The notes: generated by a model from the sequence alone, not told the origin. A stretch of 35,364 nucleotides of DNA from Planctomycetota bacterium (GCA_963204965.1 CAUJKA010000078.1:1-35364); one strand, 5' to 3'. Shown: positions 1-8,343, numbered from the stretch's first letter. Numbers and translations: made by a program.

Positions 1-83
1 CGCAGTGGATTTCGCCAGAATTAGAACGTAGTGGAATTCGCCAGAATTCCCAATGCAGCAGGAATTCTGGCGAATCCCACTAC
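1..83. repeat. Short palindromic repeat family A, three copies upstream of pdxH
   Basis: Three copies of a roughly 23-nt unit are seen. A diverged copy is at 1-22 and a better one at 27-50 (core TTCGCCAGAATTCC). A third, at 61-83, is in opposite orientation (GGAATTCTGGCGAATCCCAC). The second and third face each other across a 10-nt spacer, so transcribed RNA would form a hairpin of about 20 bp with one mismatch. The unit is itself partly palindromic (GGATTC/GAATTCC). Two more good copies and a degenerate one lie after pyrH at 3861-3944. The arrangement resembles REP/REPIN sequences; no function can be read from it. Confidence 0.8.
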
Positions 84-116
84 ACCATTTCGCATGAGAA
101 AAACATAGAACAAATT

Positions 117-755
117 ATGGACCTATCCGCACTACGCGAAGAGTACTTCAATCAAGAGCACGACATTAGTACAACTTCCGATTGTCCCTACGAACAGTTT
201 CAAAAGTGGTTCGAACAAGCGATGAAGGCTGAGTTGATTGAACCCAACGCGATGGTGTTGAGTACCGTTGACGATCAAAACCGACCTTCGCAACGAACGG
301 TCCTTCTAAAGTTCTTCGACAAGCATGGTTTTGTCTTCTTCACGAATTACGGCAGTCGTAAGGCGACGCATATCAAGAATAACGCGCACGTATCGCTACT
401 GTTTCCATGGCTGGGGCTGCACCGGCAAGTTGAGATCACTGGAGTTGCCGAAAGGGTCTCGACGGCCGAGTCGCTGAAGTACTTCGCTCTTCGACCCCGC
501 GGCAGTCAGTTGGGGGCGTGGGTCTCGCGACAGAGCGAAGTGGTTTCCAGTCGCAGCATTCTGGAGTCGAAGTGGGAAGAGTTGAAAAGTAAGTTCGGCG
601 AAGGCGAAATCCCATTGCCAACGTTTTGGGGCGGCTTTCGCGTCAAACCGGTTCGATTCGAGTTTTGGCAAGGCGGTTCGAGCAGACTACACGATCGCAT
701 CGAGTATCGTCCGAGCGACGAAAATGCCTGGCAGCGAGCTCGATTGGCCCCGTGA
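117..755 (+). CDS. pdxH: Pyridoxamine 5'-phosphate oxidase
   Basis: FMN-dependent enzyme that oxidises pyridoxine or pyridoxamine 5'-phosphate to pyridoxal 5'-phosphate, the last step of PLP synthesis and salvage; cytoplasmic homodimer. The 212-residue protein matches the family along its length. It has an N-terminal helix, the FMN-binding segment with RTVLLK and FFTNYGSRK, the LFPWLGLHRQVEITG strand, the RPRGSQLGAWVSRQS loop, and the C-terminal WGGFRV...FEFWQGGSSRLHDR signature that contacts PLP and FMN. Length is normal. ATG at 117 is used; the Shine-Dalgarno is weak. It stands alone between a palindromic repeat cluster and the rpsB leader. PLP made here could serve the PLP-dependent EpmB encoded further on, but no operon links them. 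Confidence 0.95.
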   Translation: MDLSALREEYFNQEHDISTTSDCPYEQFQKWFEQAMKAELIEPNAMVLSTVDDQNRPSQRTVLLKFFDKHGFVFFTNYGSRKATHIKNNAHVSLLFPWLGLHRQVEITGVAERVSTAESLKYFALRPRGSQLGAWVSRQSEVVSSRSILESKWEELKSKFGEGEIPLPTFWGGFRVKPVRFEFWQGGSSRLHDRIEYRPSDENAWQRARLAP

Positions 756-1117
756 TTGAGTTCCAGGCCTTCTAGACTTCAGATTCCGGGCCTGTTTGAC
801 GAGTACGCCTTCGGCTGACTGTTAAGCTGAATGCCCCAACCCGGATTTCGGGGATTTTCGGACTTTGATGAGCAACTCCCGAGAGGGGCTCACGCCGGAT
901 TTAGGCGTTGACGATGTAAAGCTGCACGGTGTATCCTGTCACCCTGTAATCGCCCGTTTGGTGTTCAAACGTGCAGTATCAACTTTAGTCTGTCCACTTG
1001 TTTTGCCAGAAGATCTGCGAGCAACCCAAGGTTTCTCGGTGTCAGATCTGTGCTCAACGACTTTTTCCGGTTGTTGCTAGCATCGGTTAGTGGGCTACGC
1101 CATGAAAGGCATTGTCG
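756..1117 (+). promoter_or_regulatory. pdxH-rpsB intergenic region with putative rpsB promoter
   Basis: This 362-bp gap holds no convincing gene. A possible sigma70-type promoter is TTGACG at 908-913 and TATCCT at 932-937 with an 18-bp spacer. A second TTGACG at 796-801 has only a poor -10 match. Transcription from the 932 box would give a leader of about 170 nt before rpsB, containing the nested hairpin annotated separately. The promoter is inferred from matches only. Confidence 0.35.
1011..1077 (+). promoter_or_regulatory. Structured rpsB leader (nested hairpin, possible pseudoknot)
   Basis: A nested stem is visible. AGATCTG at 1011-1017 pairs with CAGATCT at 1043-1049, CGAG at 1018-1021 with CTCG at 1035-1038, and AACC at 1023-1026 with GGTT at 1030-1033 around a 3-nt loop. 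GCAAC at 1021-1025 can alternatively pair with GTTGC at 1073-1077, giving a pseudoknot-like alternative fold. The element ends about 40 nt before the rpsB start. In other bacteria ribosomal protein S2 represses its own operon through an rpsB leader, so autoregulation is a reasonable inference; homology to a known leader family is not established. Confidence 0.5.
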
Positions 1118-1852
1118 ATGGAAAGTGATTTCGTCAAAAAATTGATCGAAGCTGGAGTTCACTTCGGACACCGCGTTAGCCGCTGGAATCCGAAGATGAA
1201 GCCGTACATTTACGGCCGTAAGAATTCGATTCACATTCTGGATATTCGCGAGACTCTTCGCGGTTTGCTTCGAGCTAAGAAATATCTGAATCAAGTAGCC
1301 GCTGGCGGCAGTTTGGTTCTTTTCGTCGGTACCAAGCGTCAAGCGACTGATTCGGTTGCCGAGCAAGCTTTGCGATGCGGTATGCCGTTTGTTTCCGAGC
1401 GTTGGTTGGGTGGAGCGTTGACTAACTTCCGCACCATTCGTTCCCGATTGACTCGTTTGGAAGAACTGGAAGCGATCCGTAGCTCAGAACAGATCAACAC
1501 CTACTCGAAGAAGATGCAATCCGCTCTGACTCGCGAGTATCGCAAGATCTATCGTAACTTGAACGGCTTGCGAACGATGAACCGATTGCCTGAGTGCTTG
1601 GTTCTCGTCGACCCAACTAAGGAAAAGAACGCCGTTCGTGAAGCTCGTCGATTGGGCATCACCACAGTTGCGATTATCGATACCGATAGCGATCCAGAAT
1701 CGATTGACTTGCCAATTCCAGGCAACGACGACGGTATTCGCTCGATCGAATTGCTGTTGTCACAACTTGCAGACGCGATTCTTGCTGGTAAGGCTCAGAA
1801 TCCTGACCTGCAAAAGGGTCAAACAGAAGCTATGGTATCCGCCAACGCTTAA
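1118..1852 (+). CDS. rpsB: 30S ribosomal protein S2
   Basis: Component of the small ribosomal subunit, needed with S1 for mRNA binding on the 30S platform. The 244-residue protein opens with the hallmark segment around [20 protein letters not shown], followed by [28 protein letters not shown], and [23 protein letters not shown], all typical of S2. I place the start at ATG 1118 rather than the in-frame TTG at 1112, because AAAGG at 1105-1109 is correctly spaced only for the ATG. First gene of the conserved order rpsB-tsf-pyrH-frr; tsf follows after 126 bp. The structured leader upstream suggests feedback control by S2 itself. Confidence 0.97.
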   Translation: MESDFVKKLIEAGVHFGHRVSRWNPKMKPYIYGRKNSIHILDIRETLRGLLRAKKYLNQVAAGGSLVLFVGTKRQATDSVAEQALRCGMPFVSERWLGGALTNFRTIRSRLTRLEELEAIRSSEQINTYSKKMQSALTREYRKIYRNLNGLRTMNRLPECLVLVDPTKEKNAVREARRLGITTVAIIDTDSDPESIDLPIPGNDDGIRSIELLLSQLADAILAGKAQNPDLQKGQTEAMVSANA

Positions 1853-1864
1853 TTATTTCTACCA

Positions 1865-1929
1865 AGGGCTTTGCCCTGGCACTGCTAACGCCGGTCCCCT
1901 GTGTCTATCAATGGGGGTTGATCGGCGTT
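1865..1929 (+). promoter_or_regulatory. Two hairpins between rpsB and tsf
   Basis: The 126-bp rpsB-tsf gap contains AGGGC-TTT-GCCCT at 1865-1877, then a larger stem in which AACGCCG (1887-1893) pairs with CGGCGTT (1923-1929) and inner CCCC (1896-1899) pairs with GGGG (1913-1916 or 1914-1917). There is no T-tract, so neither is a normal intrinsic terminator. They may set the S2:EF-Ts ratio by partial termination or RNA processing, or simply be palindromic repeats; a similar AGGGGC-GAA-GCCCT lies at 8433-8446. Confidence 0.5.
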
Positions 1930-1978
1930 ATTCTGGCCATGATCATTTAGGTTCTTATTGATAAGGAAGACAAATCCA

Positions 1979-2959
1979 ATGTCTACTATTTCAGCTAGCG
2001 ATGTCGCCGAACTGCGTAAGCAAACTGGCGCTGGTTTGATGGATTGCAAGAAGGCTTTGCAAGAGTCCAATGGCGACTACGAAGGTGCGCTTGATTACCT
2101 TCGCAAGAAGGGTCAAAAAGTTGCTGAAAAGCGAGCTGACAAGGCCGCTACAGAAGGTTGCGTAGTCACGGTGCTGGACGCTGCCGGAACAACCGGTGTT
2201 GTGATGGCACTTAGCTGCGAGACTGACTTCGTTGCCAAGAACGAACAGTTCACAGAGCTTGCCGGTCGATTGGCTAAGCTGGCTCTTGAGAGCAAGTCTT
2301 CAACGCCTGAAGAGCTGAACGCACAAACGATCGACGGCATGACCGTTGAAGCTCGTTTAGTCGAGCAAACTGGCAAGACTGGCGAGAAGATCGTGGTTTC
2401 GTCGCTGTACTTAGTGAGTGGCGAAAAGCTGTCCAGCTACATTCACGCTGGAGCCAAGATTGGCGTTCTGCTTTCCTACCAAGACGGTGGCAAAGAAGGC
2501 GGAGCGGAGTTTTTCCGCATGGTCGCCATGCACATCGCCGCGATGAAGCCACAAGGCATGAACTACACCGAACTTGACCCAGATTTTGTAGCTCGCGAAA
2601 CCGAAGCGATGCAAAATCAGATCAAGACTGAAAACGAAGACCGCGCTCGATTGGGCAAGCCGCTCAAGACAGTTCCTCAGTTTGTCAGCCGCCTTCAATT
2701 GACTCCTGAAGTCATGGCAGCCGCTGAAGAGCAGATCAAGGCGGAACTCAAGGCTGAAGGCAAGCCAGAGAAGATTTGGGACAAGATTATCCCAGGTAAG
2801 CTGGATCGCTTCATTGCCGACAACACGCTGCTGGATCAAGAGCGTTGCTTGCTGAACCAGTTCTACGTTGTTGATGAAACGAAGACTGTTGACGCAGCCA
2901 TCAAGGCTTTTGGAGACAAGGCTTCGGTCGTCGCGTTCCGACGCGTCGCCATCGGCTAA
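1979..2959 (+). CDS. tsf: Translation elongation factor Ts
   Basis: Guanine-nucleotide exchange factor that releases GDP from EF-Tu. The N-terminal UBA-like domain is clear (VAELRKQTGAGLMDCKKALQ, then GDYEGALDYLRKKG), as is the core motif SCETDFVAKNEQF whose TDFVAKN contacts EF-Tu. The C-terminal dimerisation region follows, for 326 residues in total, slightly longer than the E. coli protein. ATG 1979 is preceded by AAGGAAG at 1963-1969, which decides against an in-frame TTG at 1958. It follows rpsB and is followed by pyrH, the usual bacterial order. A strong hairpin lies directly downstream. Confidence 0.97.
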   Translation: MSTISASDVAELRKQTGAGLMDCKKALQESNGDYEGALDYLRKKGQKVAEKRADKAATEGCVVTVLDAAGTTGVVMALSCETDFVAKNEQFTELAGRLAKLALESKSSTPEELNAQTIDGMTVEARLVEQTGKTGEKIVVSSLYLVSGEKLSSYIHAGAKIGVLLSYQDGGKEGGAEFFRMVAMHIAAMKPQGMNYTELDPDFVARETEAMQNQIKTENEDRARLGKPLKTVPQFVSRLQLTPEVMAAAEEQIKAELKAEGKPEKIWDKIIPGKLDRFIADNTLLDQERCLLNQFYVVDETKTVDAAIKAFGDKASVVAFRRVAIG

Positions 2960-2982
2960 TAAATCTCAGTTGGATCTCTTGT

Positions 2983-3016
2983 GCACCGTAAATTGGCCGC
3001 GTGCCTTTTACGGTGC
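2983..3016 (+). terminator. Perfect 10-bp stem-loop after tsf
   Basis: GCACCGTAAA at 2983-2992 pairs perfectly with TTTACGGTGC at 3007-3016 around a 14-nt loop, 24 nt after the tsf stop. No T-run follows, so it could be an attenuator, an RNA-stability stem or a Rho-assisted terminator between the rpsB-tsf and pyrH-frr halves of the cluster. Confidence 0.45.
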
Positions 3017-3116
3017 CCTGTCCGGTTGGCGTTGATTGGGAGCTGACTAGGTCTCTTAGGCTCAATGTCTGCCGCTCTTTTGCTACTTCATCGCACTCTC
3101 TGTTCGAAGTGGAACC

Positions 3117-3863
3117 ATGCCTGATTCAGCCGTATCTCCTGTCTATCGACGAGTAATTCTCAAGCTGTCTGGCGAAAGTCTCTGTCGGTCCGGCGAACGT
3201 GGAATCAACATGGAGGAGGTCACGGCGATCGCTCAGCAGGTCAAGCAAGCTCATGCGCTTGGCTGCCAGATCGGCCTTGTCGTTGGCGGCGGAAACATTC
3301 TTCGTGGAGCTCAGTTCAAGACAGCCGCGGGTTCGCATATCGAAGAAGCTACGGCTCACTACATGGGCATGTTAGCCACCGTGATCAACGCTTTAGCTTT
3401 GCAAGAAGGCTTAGAGGGAATTGGCTGTACTACACGCGTCATGTCGGCTATTCGCATGGATGGCGTATGTGAGCAGTTCATTCGACGTCGAGCGGTACGG
3501 CACATGGAGAAGGGTCGAATCGTTGTTCTGGCCGCCGGTACCGGCAGCCCGTTTGTCACAACGGATACCGCCGCGACTCAACGAGCTCTCGAATTGGGTG
3601 CAGACATCGTGCTCAAGGCTACTCGCGTGGATGGCGTCTACAGCGAGGATCCTGAGAAGAATCCTCATGCGATTCTGTATCGCGAACTGGACTACGACAC
3701 AGTGATTCAGCAGAACCTTAAGGTCATGGATGGAACAGCCATTCTTCAGTGCCGTGACCACAATATGCCCGTCCTCATTTTCAACTTCAAGAAAGAGGGC
3801 AACATCGTTAAGGCAATCAGCGGCAGTCGCGTGGGAACCCGTATCGGGGCCGCTACTAAATAG
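3117..3863 (+). CDS. pyrH: UMP kinase
   Basis: Phosphorylates UMP to UDP with ATP in pyrimidine nucleotide synthesis; hexameric amino-acid-kinase-fold enzyme. The 248-residue sequence shows [10 protein letters not shown] with the phosphate-binding Lys near the N terminus, [12 protein letters not shown], the [16 protein letters not shown] helix that contacts [23 protein letters not shown], and [20 protein letters not shown] with the catalytic Asp, then [20 protein letters not shown] 3117 has GTGGAA just upstream. It lies between tsf and frr as in many bacteria. The downstream gap to frr is filled with family A repeats and a separate palindrome. Confidence 0.97.
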   Translation: MPDSAVSPVYRRVILKLSGESLCRSGERGINMEEVTAIAQQVKQAHALGCQIGLVVGGGNILRGAQFKTAAGSHIEEATAHYMGMLATVINALALQEGLEGIGCTTRVMSAIRMDGVCEQFIRRRAVRHMEKGRIVVLAAGTGSPFVTTDTAATQRALELGADIVLKATRVDGVYSEDPEKNPHAILYRELDYDTVIQQNLKVMDGTAILQCRDHNMPVLIFNFKKEGNIVKAISGSRVGTRIGAATK

Positions 3864-3944
3864 TAGTGGGAATTCCCGCCGCGCTTCGTAGTGGGATTCG
3901 CCAGAATTCCCTTTGTATTACGTAGTGGGATTCGCCAGAGTTCC
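3861..3944 (+). repeat. Short palindromic repeat family A, copies downstream of pyrH
   Basis: Two direct copies of the unit starting CGTAGTGGGATTCGCCAG are at 3887-3910 and 3921-3944, differing by one base. A truncated copy (AGTAGTGGGAATTCCC) abuts the pyrH stop. They match the upstream copies at 1-83. The remainder of the pyrH-frr gap to 4136 is AT-rich with one further palindrome at 4033-4049. Confidence 0.8.
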
Positions 3945-4032
3945 TATTGCACAAATAAATCCGCCAAATTCCACAACTTTCAAGCCACTCAATAACGATT
4001 CTTAAAAGTCAAATCAAAATTGCAAAATGTTG

Positions 4033-4049
4033 GGCAGGTCCCACCTGCC
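4033..4049. repeat. GGCAGGT-CCC-ACCTGCC palindrome upstream of frr
   Basis: A perfect 7-bp stem with a 3-nt loop lies 88 bp before the frr start. No T-tract follows. It looks like a further REP-type palindrome, distinct from family A; only one copy was seen in this window. Confidence 0.5.
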
Positions 4050-4136
4050 ACAACCTGCACGAAATGAGCTATGATTTTAGAGCGGTGGTAAAGAGAATTC
4101 GCACCGCGAGAACACTCCTGCAATGAAGGTGGAAAA

Positions 4137-4697
4137 ATGAGCGTCGACGAAGTGATGATGGATGCTGAAGAGCGAATGGAGAAGGCAATTGGCGTGCTCA
4201 AGAATGCCCTGAGCGGTATTCGGACTGGTCGAGCGACTCCTGGCTTGGTGGACAGTGTTCGCGTTGAAGTCTACGGATCTCAGCAACCGCTCAAGCAATT
4301 AGCCTCGATCGGAGCTCCCGAGCCGACTCAACTTGTCATTCGTCCCTACGATGCGACCACCATCAAGGATATCGAAAAGGCGATCGTCGCAAGCGACTTA
4401 GGCTTGAATCCACAAAGCGATGGAAAGATCATTCGCATCAACATTCCAGCGCTGAGCACCGATGTGCGAAAGAAGTTAGTAGCGCGGATTAAGGAACTGT
4501 CCGAAGAGGCAAAGATCGCTGTCCGCAGCATTCGTCGCGATGCCAATAAGCTGATCGAAACTGCCGAGAAAGATAAAGAGATCAGCGAAGACGATTGCAA
4601 TCGCTTGAAGGAAGAAGTTCAAGAGTTGACCAAGAAGTATGAAACGTCAGCGACCGACTTAGCCAAGTCTCGTGAAAACGACGTCATGGAAGTCTAA
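4137..4697 (+). CDS. frr: Ribosome recycling factor
   Basis: With EF-G and IF3 it splits the post-termination ribosome complex for reuse. The 186-residue length is standard. The sequence shows the L-shaped RRF signature: GIRTGRATPGLVDSVRVEVYG, the beta-domain LKQLASIGAPEPTQLVIRPYD, then GLNPQSDGKIIRINIPALS and the C-terminal helix with RRDANKLIE and the EDDCNRLKEEVQELT segment. ATG 4137 follows GAAGGTGG at a good distance. Last gene of the rpsB-tsf-pyrH-frr block; a RAYT transposon-like unit begins 14 bp after its stop. Confidence 0.97.
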   Translation: MSVDEVMMDAEERMEKAIGVLKNALSGIRTGRATPGLVDSVRVEVYGSQQPLKQLASIGAPEPTQLVIRPYDATTIKDIEKAIVASDLGLNPQSDGKIIRINIPALSTDVRKKLVARIKELSEEAKIAVRSIRRDANKLIETAEKDKEISEDDCNRLKEEVQELTKKYETSATDLAKSRENDVMEV

Positions 4698-4733
4698 TCT
4701 GTCTTGGAACCCCTCGTTCCCAGGCTCCAAACA

Positions 4734-4784
4734 CCCTCGTTCCCAGGCTCTGCCTGGGAACGCTCTGTCTTCAAGGCTCCGCCT

Positions 4785-4785
<1 letters not shown>
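4734..4785 (+). repeat. Left 52-bp inverted repeat of the RAYT unit (REP family B)
   Basis: Begins CCCTCGTTCCCAGGCTCTGC and contains a 10-bp-stem palindrome with TCT loop at 4739-4761. It equals the reverse complement of 5506-5557 except for one base (CTCTGTC here, CCCTGTC there). It runs straight into the (TTC)n tract. Confidence 0.85.
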
Positions 4786-4837
<52 letters not shown>

Positions 4838-4864
4838 GCTTACTGCTTACTCCTCCTCTACTTC

Positions 4865-5401
4865 CTACCTCCAATCCACTACCGTGTCGATCAATCCTTT
4901 CCGCCCGGCGTAACATCGAGCGCTTGAGTACCTCCAATGCGTTGGATCATCGACATAGCCACGGCGCATCGGGTTGTCATGGATGTACTCAATCTTCTGA
5001 AGCATCATCGCTTCCGTCTTGATCGCCTGAGGATGGCTACCTTCCTGCCAAAGTTGATGCTTCTGATCCAATTTGTGTCGCAACTTATAGTACTCGAGTT
5101 CCTGTAGCATCGTCTTCATTCCCAACGTGGCCATTTGCTTGAGAATTGACGTTGCTGTGAACGACTTGAACTCAGCCACGCGTCGCGATAACTGTGGGCC
5201 GCAAGCGATCCAGTGGAGGTGATTCTCGAGGATAACCCAAGCCAGGATGTCGATTTCGCGTTCCATTTGAAGAAATCGCCAACTATCTAGAATGGCATTC
5301 GCGAATTTCGGTTGCGAGAAGACCGGCAACCATGCGACTACAGTCGCTGTCATAAAATGCGGATAGTGATCTTCACCAAAGCGGTAACGAGTTCGCGTCA
5401 T
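4865..5401 (-). CDS. REP-associated tyrosine transposase (RAYT, Y1/HUH family)
   Basis: Single-strand DNA endonuclease/transposase-like protein of the IS200/IS605-related Y1 family, 178 residues. The HUH histidines are in ENHLHWI (H61, H63). The probable catalytic tyrosine is Y139 in KIEYIHDNPMRRGYV, followed by the family's C-terminal WRYSSARCY. The intervening LWQEGSHPQAI segment is also typical. ATG 5401 is preceded by AGGAAACC on the minus strand. It is flanked by inverted REP-like arms that are its likely substrates. RAYTs usually occur as one domesticated copy per genome rather than as active insertion sequences. The reading frame is intact. Which tyrosine is catalytic is inferred from position, not proven. 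Confidence 0.85.
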   Translation of the reverse strand: MTRTRYRFGEDHYPHFMTATVVAWLPVFSQPKFANAILDSWRFLQMEREIDILAWVILENHLHWIACGPQLSRRVAEFKSFTATSILKQMATLGMKTMLQELEYYKLRHKLDQKHQLWQEGSHPQAIKTEAMMLQKIEYIHDNPMRRGYVDDPTHWRYSSARCYAGRKGLIDTVVDWR

Positions 5402-5505
5402 GACGAGGTTTCCTATATGACGACGGGAATGGCCTTGCTGTGCGTTATGGAGATTTTAGCGAATGCGAGAGGTGATGTGAAAGAAGAAGACGGAAGAGGA
5501 AGAGG

Positions 5506-5557
5506 AAGGCGGAGCCTTGAAGACAGGGCGTTCCCAGGCAGAGCCTGGGAACGAGGG
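5506..5557 (-). repeat. Right 52-bp inverted repeat of the RAYT unit (REP family B)
   Basis: Reverse complement of 4734-4785 with one mismatch, containing the hairpin GTTCCCAGGC-AGA-GCCTGGGAAC at 5530-5552. A further half-copy, GGAGCCTGGGAACGAGGG, is at 5576-5593 and mirrors the left outer half-copy at 4711-4728. Confidence 0.85.
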
Positions 5558-5593
5558 AATGAAGGTATCGACCTGGGAGCCTGGGAACGAGGG

Positions 5594-5837
5594 TTTGGGG
5601 GGCTTGGAGGAGGCTAAAAAAGTGCGTTGAAAGTGACCATTTGGGCCAGTCAAAACGGGCTATTTCGGATAAACTTTGAGCGTTCAAAATCGCCCTAAAA
5701 AGCACGCCGAAAAGCGCTTTGCAAATTGCCCTGAAAAGTGGGCAAAATTCATGTTCTCGAATAGCTTTTCGAGGATGTGAAAAGCCGCTTTTTTCGGGCA
5801 AAGATCTGACCCTCTAGCCTCATACTGGCATCGAAAA
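5594..5837 (+). promoter_or_regulatory. gyrB upstream region
   Basis: This AT-rich stretch has no supported gene. It contains a repeated GCCCTRAAAAG motif (near 5691 and 5729) and a small hairpin CTCGAA-TAGCTT-TTCGAG at 5756-5773. A gyrB promoter is expected here, but no good -35/-10 pair stood out, and there is no clear Shine-Dalgarno before the gyrB ATG. Confidence 0.3.
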
Positions 5838-8342
5838 ATGGCTGACGACAATTCATCGAATTCACCGGACGAAGAGATCACCCTGTCGAGCGAAAATTCT
5901 TACGATGCGGATTCGCTCAAACACCTCAGCGACATGGAGCACGTACGGGCTCGGCCTAGTATGTACATCGGCGACACGACGCTGAAAGGCCTTCACCACT
6001 TGGTCTACGAAGTCGTCGATAATTCGATCGACGAAGTGATGGCGGGCTATGCCAAGGCTGTCTCAATTCAAATCAACACCGACGGCTCGGTTACCGTAGA
6101 AGATGACGGTCGGGGAATTCCGGTGGCTCGTCACCCTCAGCTTAGCGAGCAGATGCAGCGCGACATTAGCACGCTGGAAGGTGTGATGACGGTCTTGAAG
6201 TTCGGTGGTAAGTTCGAGAAGAAGGCTTACCAAACTTCCGGCGGTCTGCACGGCGTGGGCGTGACGGTCTGTAACTTCCTTTCCGCATGGTGCGAAGTTG
6301 AAGTCAGCCGCGAGGGTCACGTGTGGACTCAAGGTTACGAACGTGGCGTAGCGACCGGCCAAGTGCTCAAGGGCCACGCGACTAGCAAGAACGGCACGAA
6401 GACGACTTTCAAGCCAGACGGCGATATCTTCCCGAACACCAAGTTTGTCTACGACGTCTTGTACAAGCGACTTCAGGAACTAGCTTTCCTCAACAGCGGT
6501 GTGCGAATTCGTTTCCACGATGAACGCAACGGCGAAGGCGACGAATTCTATTATGAAAAAGGCATCGAGGAGTTTGTTCAGCACCTCAATCGTGCCAGCG
6601 ACGCAATTCACCCCGACGTTCTGGTGATGAAAGGCGAACGCGAAGGGGTTACTTTTGAAGTAGCCATGCAGTACACCGGCGAGTACACCGAAAATGTGCA
6701 GTCGTACGTCAACAACATTCACACGATCGAAGGCGGTACTCACGTCTCGGGTTTCCGATCCGCATTGACGCGTGCCCTTAACACCTACGGCAAGAAGGAA
6801 AACTTGCTTGAAAATCTCGCGCCAACCGGCGAAGATTTTCGCGAGGGACTGACGGCCGTTATCAGCATTCGAGTGCCTCATCCGCAGTTTGAAGGTCAGA
6901 CCAAGACAAAGCTGGGTAACGGCGAAGTCGAAGGCATTATCAACACGGCAGTCGGCGAAGCGATCCAAAAGTACTTAGAAGAGAATCCCAAGAGCGCCAA
7001 GTCGATCGTCAAGAAAGGCTTAATCGCCTGTGAGGCTCGCGAAGCCGCTCGTAAGGCTAAAGAACTGTTGCGTCAGCGCAAGAGCGCGCTCAGCGGCGGT
7101 GGCTTGCCGGGCAAGCTGCGAGACTGTATCAGCAGCAAGATGGAAGAGTGCGAAGTGTACTTGGTGGAAGGTGATTCGGCCGGTGGTAGCGCCGAAGGTG
7201 GTCGCTTCCGTGACTTCCAAGCGATTCTTCCACTTCGCGGTAAGATCATTAACGCTTACAAGAGCCGCGACGATAAGGTCTTGGCTAACGAAGAAGTCAA
7301 GTCGATGATCCAAGCGATTGGCTGTGGTATTGGCGATGATCAAGACGTCAGCAAGCGTCGCTACAACAAGATCATCATCATGACCGACGCCGACGTCGAC
7401 GGTTCGCACATTCGTACTCTGCTACTGTGTTTCTTCTATCGACAAATGTACCACTTGGTCGCTGGTGGCCACGTCTATTTGGCTCAACCACCGCTTTACC
7501 GCGTGGTTCGCGGCAAGTCGCGTTACTACGTGCAAACCGACGAAGTGATGAAGGGACAGTTGTTGGAGCGCGGTCTTACGGATTGCTGGCTGGAATCGGA
7601 TACAGGCGTACGCGTCGAAGGTGATCAGATGCGACGCTTGTGTAAGACGCTCTCTGCAATGGAAGATGCTTTGATCGCCTTGGAGCGTCGCGGAATCAGT
7701 TTGAAGGACCATGCTGGCCGTATGGATCCAGAGACGAAACGACTGCCGATCTTTTTGCTAAGCGTTGGCAAAGAACTGCACTGGTTCCAGACTCGTGAAT
7801 CGCTGGATAGCTTTATTCAAACCAACAACATCACACTCGACAGTCAAGCCAAAGCTTTAGCTGCTCAAGCAGCTGATTCGCCTGACGCTGCCGTGGATGC
7901 TGACTTGCCGCTGCTGGCTCACTATGTCGAAATGCACGAAGTCAAGTCGATCAATACTGGCTTGAAGGATCTTATCGAAATCGGCTTTACCATTGGTGAT
8001 TTGATTCCCGAGCAACGCACGGGCAGCACCGAATCGAAATTCCATCTCCACCGCGAAGAGAATAAGAGCGGCATCGACGACCTGCGTTCGCTGCTTCCAG
8101 CGATTCGAGCAGCCGGTGAACGAGGCATGCAGTTGACTCGATTTAAGGGTCTGGGTGAAATGAACCCCGAAGAGCTTAGAGAGACAACGCTTGACCCGAC
8201 CAACCGGACGCTCGTCAAAGTCACTTTGACAGACGCAGCGGCTGCCGATGAAATGTTCCGCGTCTTAATGGGCGACAAGGTGGAGCCTCGTCGTGAATTC
8301 ATCGAGAAGCACGCCCTCGATGTCCGCAACCTGGATGTCTAG
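5838..8342 (+). CDS. gyrB: DNA gyrase subunit B
   Basis: ATPase subunit of type IIA topoisomerase that introduces negative supercoils with GyrA. The order is canonical. The GHKL ATPase has VYEVVDNSIDE (catalytic Glu about residue 58), EDDGRGIPV, and the ATP lid TSGGLHGVGVTVCN. The transducer domain carries the QTKTKLGN lysine region. The TOPRIM domain has LVEGDSAGGSAEGG and IIIMTDADVDGSHIRTL, and the C-terminal signature is TRFKGLGEMNPEEL. At 834 residues it is the long form: some 200 residues separate QPPLYRV from the C-terminal signature, like the insert in E. coli GyrB. An acidic N-terminal extension of about 25 residues precedes the ATPase domain. ParE was considered; the EGDSAGGSA motif and long insert favour GyrB. 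gyrA is not in the window. Confidence 0.95.
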   Translation: MADDNSSNSPDEEITLSSENSYDADSLKHLSDMEHVRARPSMYIGDTTLKGLHHLVYEVVDNSIDEVMAGYAKAVSIQINTDGSVTVEDDGRGIPVARHPQLSEQMQRDISTLEGVMTVLKFGGKFEKKAYQTSGGLHGVGVTVCNFLSAWCEVEVSREGHVWTQGYERGVATGQVLKGHATSKNGTKTTFKPDGDIFPNTKFVYDVLYKRLQELAFLNSGVRIRFHDERNGEGDEFYYEKGIEEFVQHLNRASDAIHPDVLVMKGEREGVTFEVAMQYTGEYTENVQSYVNNIHTIEGGTHVSGFRSALTRALNTYGKKENLLENLAPTGEDFREGLTAVISIRVPHPQFEGQTKTKLGNGEVEGIINTAVGEAIQKYLEENPKSAKSIVKKGLIACEAREAARKAKELLRQRKSALSGGGLPGKLRDCISSKMEECEVYLVEGDSAGGSAEGGRFRDFQAILPLRGKIINAYKSRDDKVLANEEVKSMIQAIGCGIGDDQDVSKRRYNKIIIMTDADVDGSHIRTLLLCFFYRQMYHLVAGGHVYLAQPPLYRVVRGKSRYYVQTDEVMKGQLLERGLTDCWLESDTGVRVEGDQMRRLCKTLSAMEDALIALERRGISLKDHAGRMDPETKRLPIFLLSVGKELHWFQTRESLDSFIQTNNITLDSQAKALAAQAADSPDAAVDADLPLLAHYVEMHEVKSINTGLKDLIEIGFTIGDLIPEQRTGSTESKFHLHREENKSGIDDLRSLLPAIRAAGERGMQLTRFKGLGEMNPEELRETTLDPTNRTLVKVTLTDAAAADEMFRVLMGDKVEPRREFIEKHALDVRNLDV

Positions 8343-8343
8343 C

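Noticed and set aside
865..1080. A 71-codon open frame upstream of rpsB
   Set aside because: No Shine-Dalgarno, no recognisable protein pattern, and it overlaps the structured rpsB leader.
1070..1084. GTTGTTGCTAGCATC shared with 21013-21027
   Set aside because: A 15-base match is expected about once by chance in 35 kb, and the contexts are unrelated.
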